From contig NZ_JAPZQX010000003.1 of NCBI RefSeq assembly GCF_027531025.1, positions 310,001-374,000 of the forward strand: a stretch of 64,000 nt of DNA. Direction: 5' to 3'. Positions within the stretch are counted from its first letter, which is position 1; each line of letters begins with the position of its first letter. Both the position numbers and the translations under genes were made by a program. Shown one piece after another: positions 16,499 through 25,178 of the stretch. Source of the stretch: Novosphingobium sp. GTDB taxonomy: Bacteria; Pseudomonadota; Alphaproteobacteria; Sphingomonadales; Sphingomonadaceae. The notes beneath the pieces were generated by a model that was not told where the DNA came from, searched no databases, and was given only the letters and a program-made list of their open reading frames with translations.

Positions 16499-18460
16499 AT
16501 GAGCAGTTCCGACAAGACCGACGGTGACGCTGCGGCGCGGTTCGCGCATCAGCACGGCCACAGCAGCGGCCATGCCCAGGGCGGCGTGGTCAAGCTGGCG
16601 ATTGGTGCGGTTGGCGTGGTGTTCGGCGATATCGGCACCAGCCCGCTTTACGCCTTTCGCGAAACCTTTGCTTCGCATCACGGTGTGCCGGGGATCCAGG
16701 TCGATCCGGTCCACATCCACGGCGTGCTCAGCCTCGTGTTCTGGTCGATGATGATCGTGGTGACGTTCAAGTACGTCCTGACGATCATGAAGGCCGACAA
16801 CAAGGGCGAGGGCGGCAGCCTGGCGCTGCTGGCGCTGATCAACCGCAAGTCGCGCGGGCGCAAATGGGCCGCGCCCTTCGTGCTGCTGGGCGTGTTCGCG
16901 ACGGCGCTGTTCTATGGCGATTCGATGATCACCCCGGCCATGTCGGTCCTATCCGCCACCGAGGGCCTGCAGTACGTGCATCCGGGCTTCAAGGCGTGGA
17001 TCGTGCCGATTGCCATCGCGATCCTCGTTTGCCTGTTCGCGATCCAGTCGCGCGGGACAGAGCGAGTAGGCAAGCTGTTCGGTCCAATCATGCTGGTCTA
17101 TTTCGCCACGTTGGCCGGTTTGGGGTTGATGCACCTGACTGCCATGCCCGGAATCGTGCTGGAAACGCTCAACCCGCTTAACGCGGTGCAGTTCTTTGTC
17201 ACCGATGGCTTCCGCGCCTTTGTGGCCATGGGCAGCGTGGTACTGGCCGTGACCGGGGCCGAGGCGCTTTACGCCGATATGGGCCATTTCGGCCGCAAGC
17301 CGATCGGGCTCAGCTGGCTGACCTTCGTGCTGCCCGCGCTGATGCTGAATTACATGGGGCAGGGGGCCATGGTCCTTTCGCAGCCGACGCCGGAACAGGC
17401 CTATGCGCTGATCAAAGACCCCTTCTTCCTGATGATCCCCGATGCGATCCAGCTGCCTGTAGTGGTGCTGGCGCTATTGGCCACGATCATTGCCAGCCAG
17501 GCGGTGATCTCCGGAGCGTTCAGCCTGACCCAGCAGGCGATCCAGCTGGGCTTCATGCCGCGCATGCAGATCAAGCACACCAGCGCCTCGAAGGCCGGTC
17601 AGATCTATATCCCGGTGGTCAACTGGGGCCTGATGATCATGGTGCTGCTGCTGGTGCTGTTCTTCCGCTCCTCCAGCAATCTGGCCGCTGCCTATGGCAT
17701 CGCGGTCACAGGCGCGATGTTCATCGACACGATCCTGCTTGCGGCCGTGCTGGTCAGCCTGTGGCGCTGGCCCTGGTGGAAGGCTGCACCGCTGGTGGCG
17801 GTGTTCTTCACGGTCGACATGGCCTATCTCGGCGCTAACCTGCTCAAGGTGCCCTATGGCGGTTGGGTGCCGCTAGTGATTGGCCTCGCGATCTTCACCC
17901 TGCTGACTTCCTGGTCGCGCGGCCGCGCGCTGATGCGGGCCTCGATGGCCGAAGGCTCCATCCCGATGGAAGTCTTCGCCAAGAGCGCCCATTCCAGCGC
18001 CACCCGCGTGCCCGGCACGGCAATCTTCATGGCCTCGACCGCTGCCGGTGTCCCTTCGGCGCTGCTCCACAACATCAAGCACAACAAGGTGCTGCACGAG
18101 CGCGTGGTGATCCTCACCGTGGCGATCCAGGACGTGCCCTATGTCGATGAGGGTGAGCGGTGCAGTGTCAAGGACCTGGGCCAGGGCTTCTACCGGATGA
18201 GCCTGCGTTATGGCTTCCTTGAGGAAACCGACGTGCCCGATGCCCTGAAGCGTGCGGATATCTGCGGCGGGCCGTTCGACATGATGAAGACCAGCTTCTT
18301 CCTGTCGCGCCAGACCCTGCTGCCCTCGGCCAAACCGGGCATGGCATTGTGGCGGGAAAAGCTGTTCGCCTGGATGTTGCGCAACGCTGCCAGCGCGATG
18401 GAATTCTTCCGCCTGCCCACTAACCGCGTGGTCGAACTGGGCAGCCAGGTCGAAATCTAG
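16499..18460 (+). CDS. kup: Potassium uptake protein, KUP/HAK/KT family
   Basis: A 653-residue inner-membrane potassium/proton symporter with about 12 TM helices in the first 460 residues and a cytoplasmic C-terminal domain. Family hallmarks are [19 protein letters not shown] near the N terminus, the [16 protein letters not shown] loop, [17 protein letters not shown], and NYMGQGA. An N-terminal His-rich stretch ([11 protein letters not shown]) precedes the first helix. It is monocistronic; the next gene is convergent. Confidence 0.95.
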   Translation: MSSSDKTDGDAAARFAHQHGHSSGHAQGGVVKLAIGAVGVVFGDIGTSPLYAFRETFASHHGVPGIQVDPVHIHGVLSLVFWSMMIVVTFKYVLTIMKADNKGEGGSLALLALINRKSRGRKWAAPFVLLGVFATALFYGDSMITPAMSVLSATEGLQYVHPGFKAWIVPIAIAILVCLFAIQSRGTERVGKLFGPIMLVYFATLAGLGLMHLTAMPGIVLETLNPLNAVQFFVTDGFRAFVAMGSVVLAVTGAEALYADMGHFGRKPIGLSWLTFVLPALMLNYMGQGAMVLSQPTPEQAYALIKDPFFLMIPDAIQLPVVVLALLATIIASQAVISGAFSLTQQAIQLGFMPRMQIKHTSASKAGQIYIPVVNWGLMIMVLLLVLFFRSSSNLAAAYGIAVTGAMFIDTILLAAVLVSLWRWPWWKAAPLVAVFFTVDMAYLGANLLKVPYGGWVPLVIGLAIFTLLTSWSRGRALMRASMAEGSIPMEVFAKSAHSSATRVPGTAIFMASTAAGVPSALLHNIKHNKVLHERVVILTVAIQDVPYVDEGERCSVKDLGQGFYRMSLRYGFLEETDVPDALKRADICGGPFDMMKTSFFLSRQTLLPSAKPGMALWREKLFAWMLRNAASAMEFFRLPTNRVVELGSQVEI

Positions 18461-18519
18461 CCGCGGAACAGCCCCACCCTGCGGGCAATCGCAAGTTCGG
18501 CAGGGCTGGATTTCGGCGA

Positions 18520-21102
18520 TCAGTTGCGCAGGCGTTCGATCGCCTGGGCCAGCGCCACGTAAAGCTTGCCCATGTCGCTGCTCAGCATGGTCACGCCCAG
18601 GGCGTGCCCATCGCGGGTGGACAGCAGCTGGCGCAGCATGGCTTCGAAATCGTGGATATAGCGGCTGACATGCTCGCGAAAGCCCGGCTCGTCCTGGAAC
18701 AGGCGGGAAATGGCCTTGGCTTCGGCCGGTTCCAGCAGGCGGGTCGCCCGGCGGGTAAAGACGCCCCGGTCGCCGCGCAGGTAGGCTGCCCAGGCCGTGT
18801 CCGCCACATCGGCGTCCAGCGCGCGGGCAATGTCGATCGCGTTCGAATTGAGCGCCTCGGTGATCAGCGCGACGCGGCGGGCGAAATCGTTGTCGACTTG
18901 CTCTTCCGCCCGGCTGCGGGCCTGGGCCACCCGCCGCTCCAGGTTGCCGGCCAGTTCGTTGACCTTGGCCAGCTGGTCGCGCAGCTGGATCGCGGCTTCC
19001 CGGCTGATGCCCGAAGCCTTGACGGCGGCCAGTTCCAGCTGTTCCGCCGCCTCGCTGGCGCGGGCGCGCATGGCAACGTCGATGGCTGCACCGCTTTCCT
19101 CGGCCAGTCGTGCAGCAAGCGCGCTGACAGCGGTCGCGCTGGTGCTTTCCAGATCGGTCACCGCATCGCGGGCGCGGCCTTCCAGTGCTTCGATCGCGCT
19201 CTTGAGTTCGGCCTGGGCCTGTTCGGCGAGGGCCAGGCTTTCGCCGCGGGTGGCCGCCAGGGTCTGCTGCATGGCGCCCAGCGCGCCAGCCTGCCTTTCG
19301 GTCCGGGCGGCAAGGGACTGGAGCAGTTCCTCGGCGCGGGCCACGTGCGCTGCCAGCCCTTCGCCCTTGGCCTCGGCCTCGCCCACCGTATCGCGCAGCG
19401 CCAGGGTGCGGGCCTCGATCTCGGCCAGCTTGGCCTCGCCTGCACCCATCGCGGCGGGGAGTTCGGTCTGGGTGTGCGTGACACTGGCCTGGATCAGTTC
19501 GAGCAGGCGGACCGAATTGTCGGTCAGCTCAGCCACGGCGCGGTCGGTCCCGGCCAGGGCTTCGCGACTGGCGGCAAGCCGTTCGGCCAGGGTGGCTAGG
19601 GCGGCGGATAGCTCGTTCTGGGCGGAAGCGCCCTGGTTGCGGGCCTCGCCGATCCGGGCGGCGAACACGTCGAGCTGGGCGGCAATTTCGGCCGTGTGGG
19701 CCACCACCTGGGCAGCGCGCTGTTCCTGTTCGGCCCGGCGCGCGGCCAGCACTTCGTCCAGTTCGGCCAGTTGCGCTTTCAGCGTTTCGCCGAATTCGGC
19801 ATGGCGGGCAGCCAGATCTTCTCGGCGCTTTTCCAGCTCGGCGGCGAACAGGCGGTCACGTTCGACCAGCCGGCCGTCGACTTCCTCGGCCTCCTTGGCC
19901 AGCTCGGCCAGGCGATGACGCGCAGAATCGAGAGCCTTCTGGTCGATCTCGCCAACCTGGGTAATCGCCGCGCGCAGGTCATCGACCAGCCGGGTGGTGG
20001 CGTTCTGCCAGGCTTCGAGTGCGCCCGCCTCGGCTTCGCGCAGGGACCTGCCAATTGCGGCGCCTTCGTCGCGGATCGCCCCGAGCCGCGCCCGCAGCGA
20101 GGTCAGGCTTTCGGCTTCGGCTTCGTCGAGCGCAGCGCGGACCGTCGTCAGTTCCTCGGCCAGGGCATTGGCGCGGGTGCGGATCGCGGCGAGGGCGGCA
20201 ACTTCTGCTCCGTCCAGCTCGCTGCGGAAGGCTTCGCCGCGCTCGGCCAGGGCGGCAAAACGGGCGGTCGCGATCTGGTCGAGTTGCTCGGCCTGGCGGG
20301 TGAACTCGGCAATCGCCGCATCGACCCGCGCGCTGAGCGCTGCAACCTGTCGGTCGCTGGCCTGGCCGAACTGGTTGAGCTTGTTGAATCCGGCGATCAG
20401 GTCTTCGATCTGGGAATGGGCGGTGCGACCGGCGGCGGCGATGGTGTTGGTCACGTCCTTGGCCGAGCTGGCAATAACCGGCAGCTGGCCGCGCAGCTTC
20501 TCCATGTTTTCGAGCGCGGCGGCGCTGACCGTGCCCAACGTTTCGACCCGGGTGCCATTGTCAGCCACCAGGCTGGCGAGCTGGCCGGCATGTTCGGACA
20601 GGCGCTCGGTAGCGACGCGTCCCAGCGACTCGAGATCGCGCGATTGGGCCGCGATGAATTCGCGGGCGAGGCTGAGCTCGCTATTGACCCGGCTCAGCCG
20701 CTCCTCAAGCGCTGCGGATTCGCGCGCCAGGGACTGGGCGACATCGGCAAAGCGATCGGCCTCGCGGCGGCTGTTGCGCATGGCCAGCAGCCAGGCCACC
20801 GCGACCAGCAGGACCGGTAGCGACCAGTCGCGAATCCAGGCGGACCATTCGGCCACGGTTCCGCCGCGCTGGATTGCGGGCAGGTTGGCCATGACGAACA
20901 GCGCGGTCCAGCCAGCAATGGCCAGTACTGACAGGATTGCCAGGGCAAGCGGCCAGCGGGCACCGCGCGGCGCGGGAAGATCCTCGACCCAATCGTCCTC
21001 CAGCGCGAGCGGCGCTTCGGCAATCGCCTCGGCTGGTTCGGCGGCAGGCGCGTCCTGCGGCTCGGCCGCATCGATCGCCACGATCTTTGATCCCCTGGTC
21101 AT
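18520..21102 (-). CDS. Large coiled-coil membrane protein (TipN-like architecture, function unknown)
   Basis: An 860-residue protein. The acidic N terminus (about 1-45) precedes two TM helices (about 47-72 and 92-108), then roughly 700 residues of Ala/Glu/Leu/Arg-rich helix with heptad-like spacing, ending in a compact C-terminal segment (about 780-860, with ISRLFQDEPGFREHVSRYIHDFEAMLRQLL). No enzymatic motif is seen. Two N-terminal TM helices plus a very long coiled coil at this size match the architecture of the Caulobacter polarity factor TipN. Sequence homology cannot be shown here. It is divergent from an Hpt-like gene, with a CtrA-like box between them. Alternatively it could be an unrelated structural scaffold. 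Confidence 0.8.
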   Translation of the reverse strand: MTRGSKIVAIDAAEPQDAPAAEPAEAIAEAPLALEDDWVEDLPAPRGARWPLALAILSVLAIAGWTALFVMANLPAIQRGGTVAEWSAWIRDWSLPVLLVAVAWLLAMRNSRREADRFADVAQSLARESAALEERLSRVNSELSLAREFIAAQSRDLESLGRVATERLSEHAGQLASLVADNGTRVETLGTVSAAALENMEKLRGQLPVIASSAKDVTNTIAAAGRTAHSQIEDLIAGFNKLNQFGQASDRQVAALSARVDAAIAEFTRQAEQLDQIATARFAALAERGEAFRSELDGAEVAALAAIRTRANALAEELTTVRAALDEAEAESLTSLRARLGAIRDEGAAIGRSLREAEAGALEAWQNATTRLVDDLRAAITQVGEIDQKALDSARHRLAELAKEAEEVDGRLVERDRLFAAELEKRREDLAARHAEFGETLKAQLAELDEVLAARRAEQEQRAAQVVAHTAEIAAQLDVFAARIGEARNQGASAQNELSAALATLAERLAASREALAGTDRAVAELTDNSVRLLELIQASVTHTQTELPAAMGAGEAKLAEIEARTLALRDTVGEAEAKGEGLAAHVARAEELLQSLAARTERQAGALGAMQQTLAATRGESLALAEQAQAELKSAIEALEGRARDAVTDLESTSATAVSALAARLAEESGAAIDVAMRARASEAAEQLELAAVKASGISREAAIQLRDQLAKVNELAGNLERRVAQARSRAEEQVDNDFARRVALITEALNSNAIDIARALDADVADTAWAAYLRGDRGVFTRRATRLLEPAEAKAISRLFQDEPGFREHVSRYIHDFEAMLRQLLSTRDGHALGVTMLSSDMGKLYVALAQAIERLRN

Positions 21103-21132
21103 TCCAGCTGTTTACCATGTTTGGGCTGTGGA

Positions 21133-21148
21133 TAAACCCGAGTTTAAC
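21133..21148 (+). promoter_or_regulatory. CtrA-like box (TAAA-N7-TTAAC)
   Basis: The CtrA consensus in alphaproteobacteria is TTAA-N7-TTAA(C). Here TAAA (21133-21136), seven bases, then TTAAC (21144-21148) fit with one mismatch. It lies between the divergent coiled-coil gene (start 21102) and the Hpt-like gene (ATG 21173). If the earlier GTG at 21128 were the true start, the box would be inside the coding region. Confidence 0.45.
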
Positions 21149-21172
21149 CCCTTGCCGTTATTCACCCTGATC

Positions 21173-21475
21173 ATGGCCTATGAAGCAGGAGCCCTTGATG
21201 CCACCCTGGCCGCTGCGGCGGGGGATGATGCACAGCTGTTTTCCGAGCTGCGCGAGGCATTCATCGAAAGCCTTTCCCGGCAGGTTGACCTGCTGGGGCG
21301 GGCGCGTTGCGACGGCAACTGGCAGATCACCGCGCTGCGGATCAAGGGTCTGGCCGCCAGCTTCCATGCCGATCCGCTGATGTCCTTGGCGGAAGAGGCG
21401 CTCGATGCCGCCCCCGGCGATCCGGTGGTCGTGCGCCAGATCCGGTCCTTTCTCGACAACTACGCCGCAGGCTGA
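21173..21475 (+). CDS. Hpt-like protein lacking the phospho-accepting histidine
   Basis: A 100-residue all-helical protein from the ATG at 21173 (115 residues if the GTG at 21128 is used). The pattern SELREAFIESLSRQVDLLGRARCDGNW, then ITALRIKGLAASFHADPLMSLAEEAL matches a histidine phosphotransfer (Hpt) four-helix bundle, where the second helix normally reads AHxLKGSAxxL. Here the His position is Leu (ALRIKG), so it cannot accept phosphate in the normal way. It may be a docking or decoy module. It precedes an unknown membrane protein and, further on, a histidine-kinase-like gene that also lacks its His. Confidence 0.75.
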   Translation: MAYEAGALDATLAAAAGDDAQLFSELREAFIESLSRQVDLLGRARCDGNWQITALRIKGLAASFHADPLMSLAEEALDAAPGDPVVVRQIRSFLDNYAAG

Positions 21476-21593
21476 GCCCCGGCGCTTGTTTGTACCCGGC
21501 CTTGCCGGTAGAACGCGCGGCTTGCCTCCCTTGCCGTAGCGGAGACCGCGCCTGCTCGTCGCCCTGATTTCACTGCTCGATAGTGCCGGCACC

Positions 21594-22769
21594 GTGCGCG
21601 GTGCCTTGCGCGTGGGCGGGATTTCCGTGGCGCAGGAGCAATTGGCGGTGGCCCTGGCGCTGGGCGCAGAGCGGATCTTTTGCCTCGCCCCGGGGATGAC
21701 TGCCGATGCCCTGGCCCTGCAGCACGCCGCCGAACGGGGCGGCGCCCGGTTCCAGGTGATCGCGGGGCCGCGCGGACTGCTGGGACAACTGACCTCGACC
21801 GACGAGCTCTTCGCGCTGGCGGACGGCCTGTTCGCCTCGGTCGATACCGCGCAGGAACTCCTCGGGCAGGGCACGGCGGTACTGGTCCAGCCGGTCGAGA
21901 TCGGGCTGGACGCCGGGTTCGAGCGGATCGATGCGCTGCTGGCGAGCGGCGGCGCCTTGCGCATTCCCGGCCGGTTGATCGAACGGCTGGCCGATCTCCC
22001 GGCCGATTGCGATGCCTTTTCGGCGCTGATGCGGATTGCCTTGCAGGCCGGCATAAGCCAGCGGGCCTTGCCATCAACGGCAATGGTGGCAGGAGGAACC
22101 AGTGGGCGGGGCTTCTGGTCGCTGGTCCGCAGCGAGGCCGAAGCCCACGCGCTTGAGCCGCTGTGGATCCGCAGCCGCACCGCGCAGACCTTGCCGTTCA
22201 ATCCTTCGCGCTGGCTGGCCCAGGTGGTGGTCCGCAGCTTCGGTCCGGCCCTGCTGCATGCCGGAAGCGGTACCCGTCTGGTCGCCATCGGCGCGGGTAC
22301 CTTGCTTCTGCTGGCGCTGTTCGCCGGGTGGTTCGGGTTCCCTGGCCTCGGCTTGATTGGTGCCGGATTTGGGTGGATTTGCGTAGAAGCGGCCGCGTTG
22401 CTGGCCCGGATCGAAAGCCGCGCCGGACCGGGGTCGGAGGTCTGCTGGTCGTGGCACACAGCCTATGGCTGGGCCAGCGATGCCGTGCTGGTCGGCTTGC
22501 TGGCCTGGGCCGAACCGCTTCAGCCCTGGCAGCCACAGCATGACCGGTTCTTTCCCCCGCTGATGCTGTTGGCGCTGCTGCGGCTGGTGCCCCGCGCCTT
22601 GCCGATGGGTTGGACTGCCTGGCTGGAAGACCGCGCGCTGGTGGTGCTGCTGGCGGGATGCGCCATGATCGCGGGCATGATCGGCCCCGCCGTGCATTGG
22701 GCAGCGGTACTGCTGGCCATTGCGGGAATCCTCTGGCCACGGGCATCTACGCGGCTAACGCCACCTTAA
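21594..22769 (+). CDS. Unknown protein: soluble N-terminal half, multi-TM C-terminal half
   Basis: 391 residues from the GTG at 21594. The first 220 residues are soluble alpha/beta (ALALGAERIFCLAPGMTADALALQHAAERGG), vaguely reminiscent of a nucleotidyltransferase-type Rossmann fold. The second half has about five TM helices. I do not recognise the family; a CDP-alcohol phosphotransferase signature is not present. The frame is open upstream to a TAG at 21537. A CTG at 21552 has a GGAG seven bases before it and would add a hydrophobic LLVALISLLDSAGTV start, so initiation at CTG is possible. A CtrA-like box overlaps the stop codon. Confidence 0.75.
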   Translation: MRGALRVGGISVAQEQLAVALALGAERIFCLAPGMTADALALQHAAERGGARFQVIAGPRGLLGQLTSTDELFALADGLFASVDTAQELLGQGTAVLVQPVEIGLDAGFERIDALLASGGALRIPGRLIERLADLPADCDAFSALMRIALQAGISQRALPSTAMVAGGTSGRGFWSLVRSEAEAHALEPLWIRSRTAQTLPFNPSRWLAQVVVRSFGPALLHAGSGTRLVAIGAGTLLLLALFAGWFGFPGLGLIGAGFGWICVEAAALLARIESRAGPGSEVCWSWHTAYGWASDAVLVGLLAWAEPLQPWQPQHDRFFPPLMLLALLRLVPRALPMGWTAWLEDRALVVLLAGCAMIAGMIGPAVHWAAVLLAIAGILWPRASTRLTPP

Positions 22770-22770
22770 C
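22755..22770 (+). promoter_or_regulatory. CtrA-like box (CTAA-N7-TTAAC)
   Basis: CTAA (22755-22758), seven bases, then TTAAC (22766-22770): one mismatch from TTAA-N7-TTAAC. It overlaps the stop of the upstream gene and ends 12 bases before the ATG at 22782. This spacing suggests that the true start is 22794, or that the box represses or activates from a promoter just upstream. Confidence 0.5.
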
Positions 22771-22781
22771 CAAACCCGGCT

Positions 22782-23747
22782 ATGGCCGATGGGATGAGTG
22801 AGACGAACGTCCAGGCCCGACCCGACGCCGCGGTGGAAACCGTCCTGCGCGACGAGCTGACGCACGGTGATGCCGTGATCGGCACCATTGCGCCGATCCT
22901 GCGTCATCTGCTGGCCAACGACGATCATTCACTGTTCAGTGACGAAATCATCGCCCGGTTGCGCGGGATGTCGGCCCATGTCGCTACCCAGCTGCTCGAT
23001 GCGCTTGACGATGCTGGTGCAGGCTTCGCCACCCGGGACTACGCGGCAGATCTGGTTCAGCCGCTGCAACAGCGACTGGCCGAACAGGCTGCATTCCTGG
23101 CCCATCTTCATGCCCTGGCCGTCGAATGGCAGCTGACCGAGCGTTTGCAGGCGCGGCTTGCCATCGATCCGGCGCTGTCGCCTTTGTTGCAGTCGTTGAT
23201 TGCCTCGACCGACGCTGGGCAGGCGAGCGGTGGGATGGCGCTGCTGGCGGCGCAGGTCCGCTTTGCTCAGGCGCAGCGGCGGATGCAGGTGGCGTTGGGC
23301 GAATTACCACCCGAACTGTTTCACCTTGCGCTGGAGGCCATGCGGACGGTCGATGCTCCGGCCGAGGCGATCGAGCGCGCCTTAGCCACGCTGCGGGCGA
23401 ATTACGATGAAGGGCGATCACGGATCGGCTTGATGACCCGGCTGGTGATGGGGCTGGGCGGCGGGGCCAGTGCGGCGCTGTCGATCAGCCATGCCGGTGT
23501 GGGCCTGTTCCTGACCGCACTGGCGCTGGGTGCCGGGATCGATCGCGACTTGGCGGCGCTGTCCACCAATGAGACCCAGCTGGCCAGGCTGGCGCTGGCC
23601 CTGAGTGCGGCTGGCGCGCGGATCGAGATGGTCGAGGAGCAGTTCCTGGCCATTCATCCTGATATCGCCCTGCCGGAGGGTTTCGAGCAGCTTGGGGCTG
23701 ATCGCGCCGCAGCCTTGCTGGCGCGCGCGGTCGCTGCGGGAGGCTGA
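22782..23747 (+). CDS. Conserved-looking helical protein of unknown function, paired with a histidine-kinase-like gene
   Basis: A 321-residue, largely helical, soluble protein. The repeated pattern of short amphipathic helices (HGDAVIGTIAPILRHLLANDDHSLFSDEIIARL, then QLLDALDDAGAGFATRDYAADLVQPLQQRLAEQ) loosely recalls the HEAT-like DUF2336 proteins of alphaproteobacteria, but I cannot assign it. No TM helix or catalytic motif is evident, apart from a Gly/Ala-rich stretch (MGLGGGASAALSISHAGVG) at about 215-235. Start: ATG 22782 or, four codons later, ATG 22794. The histidine-kinase-like gene starts 3 bp after its stop, so the two are surely cotranscribed. Confidence 0.8.
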   Translation: MADGMSETNVQARPDAAVETVLRDELTHGDAVIGTIAPILRHLLANDDHSLFSDEIIARLRGMSAHVATQLLDALDDAGAGFATRDYAADLVQPLQQRLAEQAAFLAHLHALAVEWQLTERLQARLAIDPALSPLLQSLIASTDAGQASGGMALLAAQVRFAQAQRRMQVALGELPPELFHLALEAMRTVDAPAEAIERALATLRANYDEGRSRIGLMTRLVMGLGGGASAALSISHAGVGLFLTALALGAGIDRDLAALSTNETQLARLALALSAAGARIEMVEEQFLAIHPDIALPEGFEQLGADRAAALLARAVAAGG

Positions 23748-23750
23748 GCC

Positions 23751-25178
23751 ATGGCCGAAGGCGGTGCCTGGCAGGCTCGCGCCCAGTGTGATGCGCGCGA
23801 TTGCCTGACTGCGGCGGATGAGCCGCTGGTCGGGCTGCAGCGCCGCTGCGGCGGGGAACTGCCCGGTCCGCTGGCGATCCCGGCGCTGGCCGAGCTCGTG
23901 GCGAAGGCGCGCTCGCTGGGGTTAAGGCTGGCCCGTCGGATCATGGCCAATGATGGCCAGGACCAGATCCAGGCCTGGGTCGAGGTCGAGCCGGATCCCG
24001 CCACGGGCGGTTGCAGCATTGTCGTCTCGAACTGGCAGGCCAGCCCGCTGCCGCCCGAAGATCCGGCGGAAACGGCGCAGCGCCGCGCGGCGATCGATCG
24101 CACGGTCGCCGAATTGACCGCCCGGCTGGATGCGGCCCAGGGGGTTCTGGCCGTCGATGCTGCGGCGCCTGACCTGGCCGATCTGGCCGCGGCCATGACT
24201 TCCGGGGTAGGGCAGCCTTGGACCGACTTCGTGACGGTGGCCGGCAGCGATCACCATCAGCCGCTCCATTGGCGGTTGCTGGACGGTGCGCAGATCGAAG
24301 TGGCCGGATCACAGCGCAGCTGGCGCGCGACGCTGCTGCCCGAAGCGGGCGCCGATGGTGCCCTGCGCGGCTTCGAGCTGTGCCTGACTTCGCAAGAGGC
24401 GCCCGCACCAGTGCCGCAGCGCCCGCGCAGCGCGCCGGCCATGCCCAGCAACGAACCAGGTCCGGTTGGCCGCGACATCGCCCCGGTGCTGCGCCAGCCG
24501 ATCGCCCGGATCATCGCCAATGCCGAGACCATCCGCACGCGGCTGGCGGGGCCGCTGGCCGAGGAATATGCCGCCTATGCCGCCGATATCGCCGCGGCCG
24601 GGCAGCACCTGCTTTCGCTTGTGGAAGATCTGGCTGACCTGGAGGTGGTCGAGTCCGAAGAGTTCAACACCGCGCCAGATCGCATTGACCTCGCTGATGT
24701 CGCGCGCCGGGCGGCGGGCATCCTGGGGGTCCGTGCGGCCGAACGCGGGATCACGATAGATGCGCCGCGCCTGGGTGAGCACTTGCCCGCGATCGCCGAG
24801 TTTCGCCGGGTTCTGCAGGTGCTGCTCAACCTCGTCGGCAACGCGATCCGCTATTCGCCCGAGAACTCGCAGATCTGGATCAGGCTGGAGGATGCCGGCG
24901 CTCGGGCAAGGCTTATCGTGGCGGACCAAGGGCCGGGCCTCAGCCCCGAGCAGCAGGCCCGCGTGTTTGAGAAGTTCGAGCGGCTGGGCCGCAGTGGCGA
25001 GGATGGCGGATCGGGCCTCGGCCTCTATATCTCGCGCCGCCTCGCCCGCGCGATGGGCGGCGAACTGACCGTGGAAAGCGCTCTGGGGCAGGGCGCGCGC
25101 TTCATCCTCGAGGTTCCGGCCGATCTCCTCGCGCTCCGTCCGACGACGGGGCACGAGGAGGGTGGTCCAGACGCTTAA
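23751..25178 (+). CDS. Histidine-kinase-like protein with proline in place of the phospho-histidine (DivL-like pseudokinase)
   Basis: A 475-residue soluble protein. Residues 1-225 are a putative sensor half with a PAS-like strand pattern ([17 protein letters not shown]). The dimerisation helix follows: [20 protein letters not shown] aligns with the family's SHELRTPLNAIIGFSE so that His is Pro and Glu is Val. The ATP-binding domain looks intact: N box ([15 protein letters not shown]), G1 (VADQGPGLS), F box (VFEKFERLG) and G2 ([13 protein letters not shown]). It may bind ATP but cannot autophosphorylate in the usual way, as in Caulobacter DivL where Tyr replaces His. No TM helix. The stop overlaps the convergent gltA stop. 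Confidence 0.85.
   Translation: MAEGGAWQARAQCDARDCLTAADEPLVGLQRRCGGELPGPLAIPALAELVAKARSLGLRLARRIMANDGQDQIQAWVEVEPDPATGGCSIVVSNWQASPLPPEDPAETAQRRAAIDRTVAELTARLDAAQGVLAVDAAAPDLADLAAAMTSGVGQPWTDFVTVAGSDHHQPLHWRLLDGAQIEVAGSQRSWRATLLPEAGADGALRGFELCLTSQEAPAPVPQRPRSAPAMPSNEPGPVGRDIAPVLRQPIARIIANAETIRTRLAGPLAEEYAAYAADIAAAGQHLLSLVEDLADLEVVESEEFNTAPDRIDLADVARRAAGILGVRAAERGITIDAPRLGEHLPAIAEFRRVLQVLLNLVGNAIRYSPENSQIWIRLEDAGARARLIVADQGPGLSPEQQARVFEKFERLGRSGEDGGSGLGLYISRRLARAMGGELTVESALGQGARFILEVPADLLALRPTTGHEEGGPDA

Noticed and set aside
19994..21172. Long plus-strand extension upstream of the Hpt-like gene
   Set aside because: It is antisense to the 860-aa coiled-coil gene and Ser/Ala/Arg-rich, typical of shadow frames. 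The gene proper starts at 21173 or 21128.
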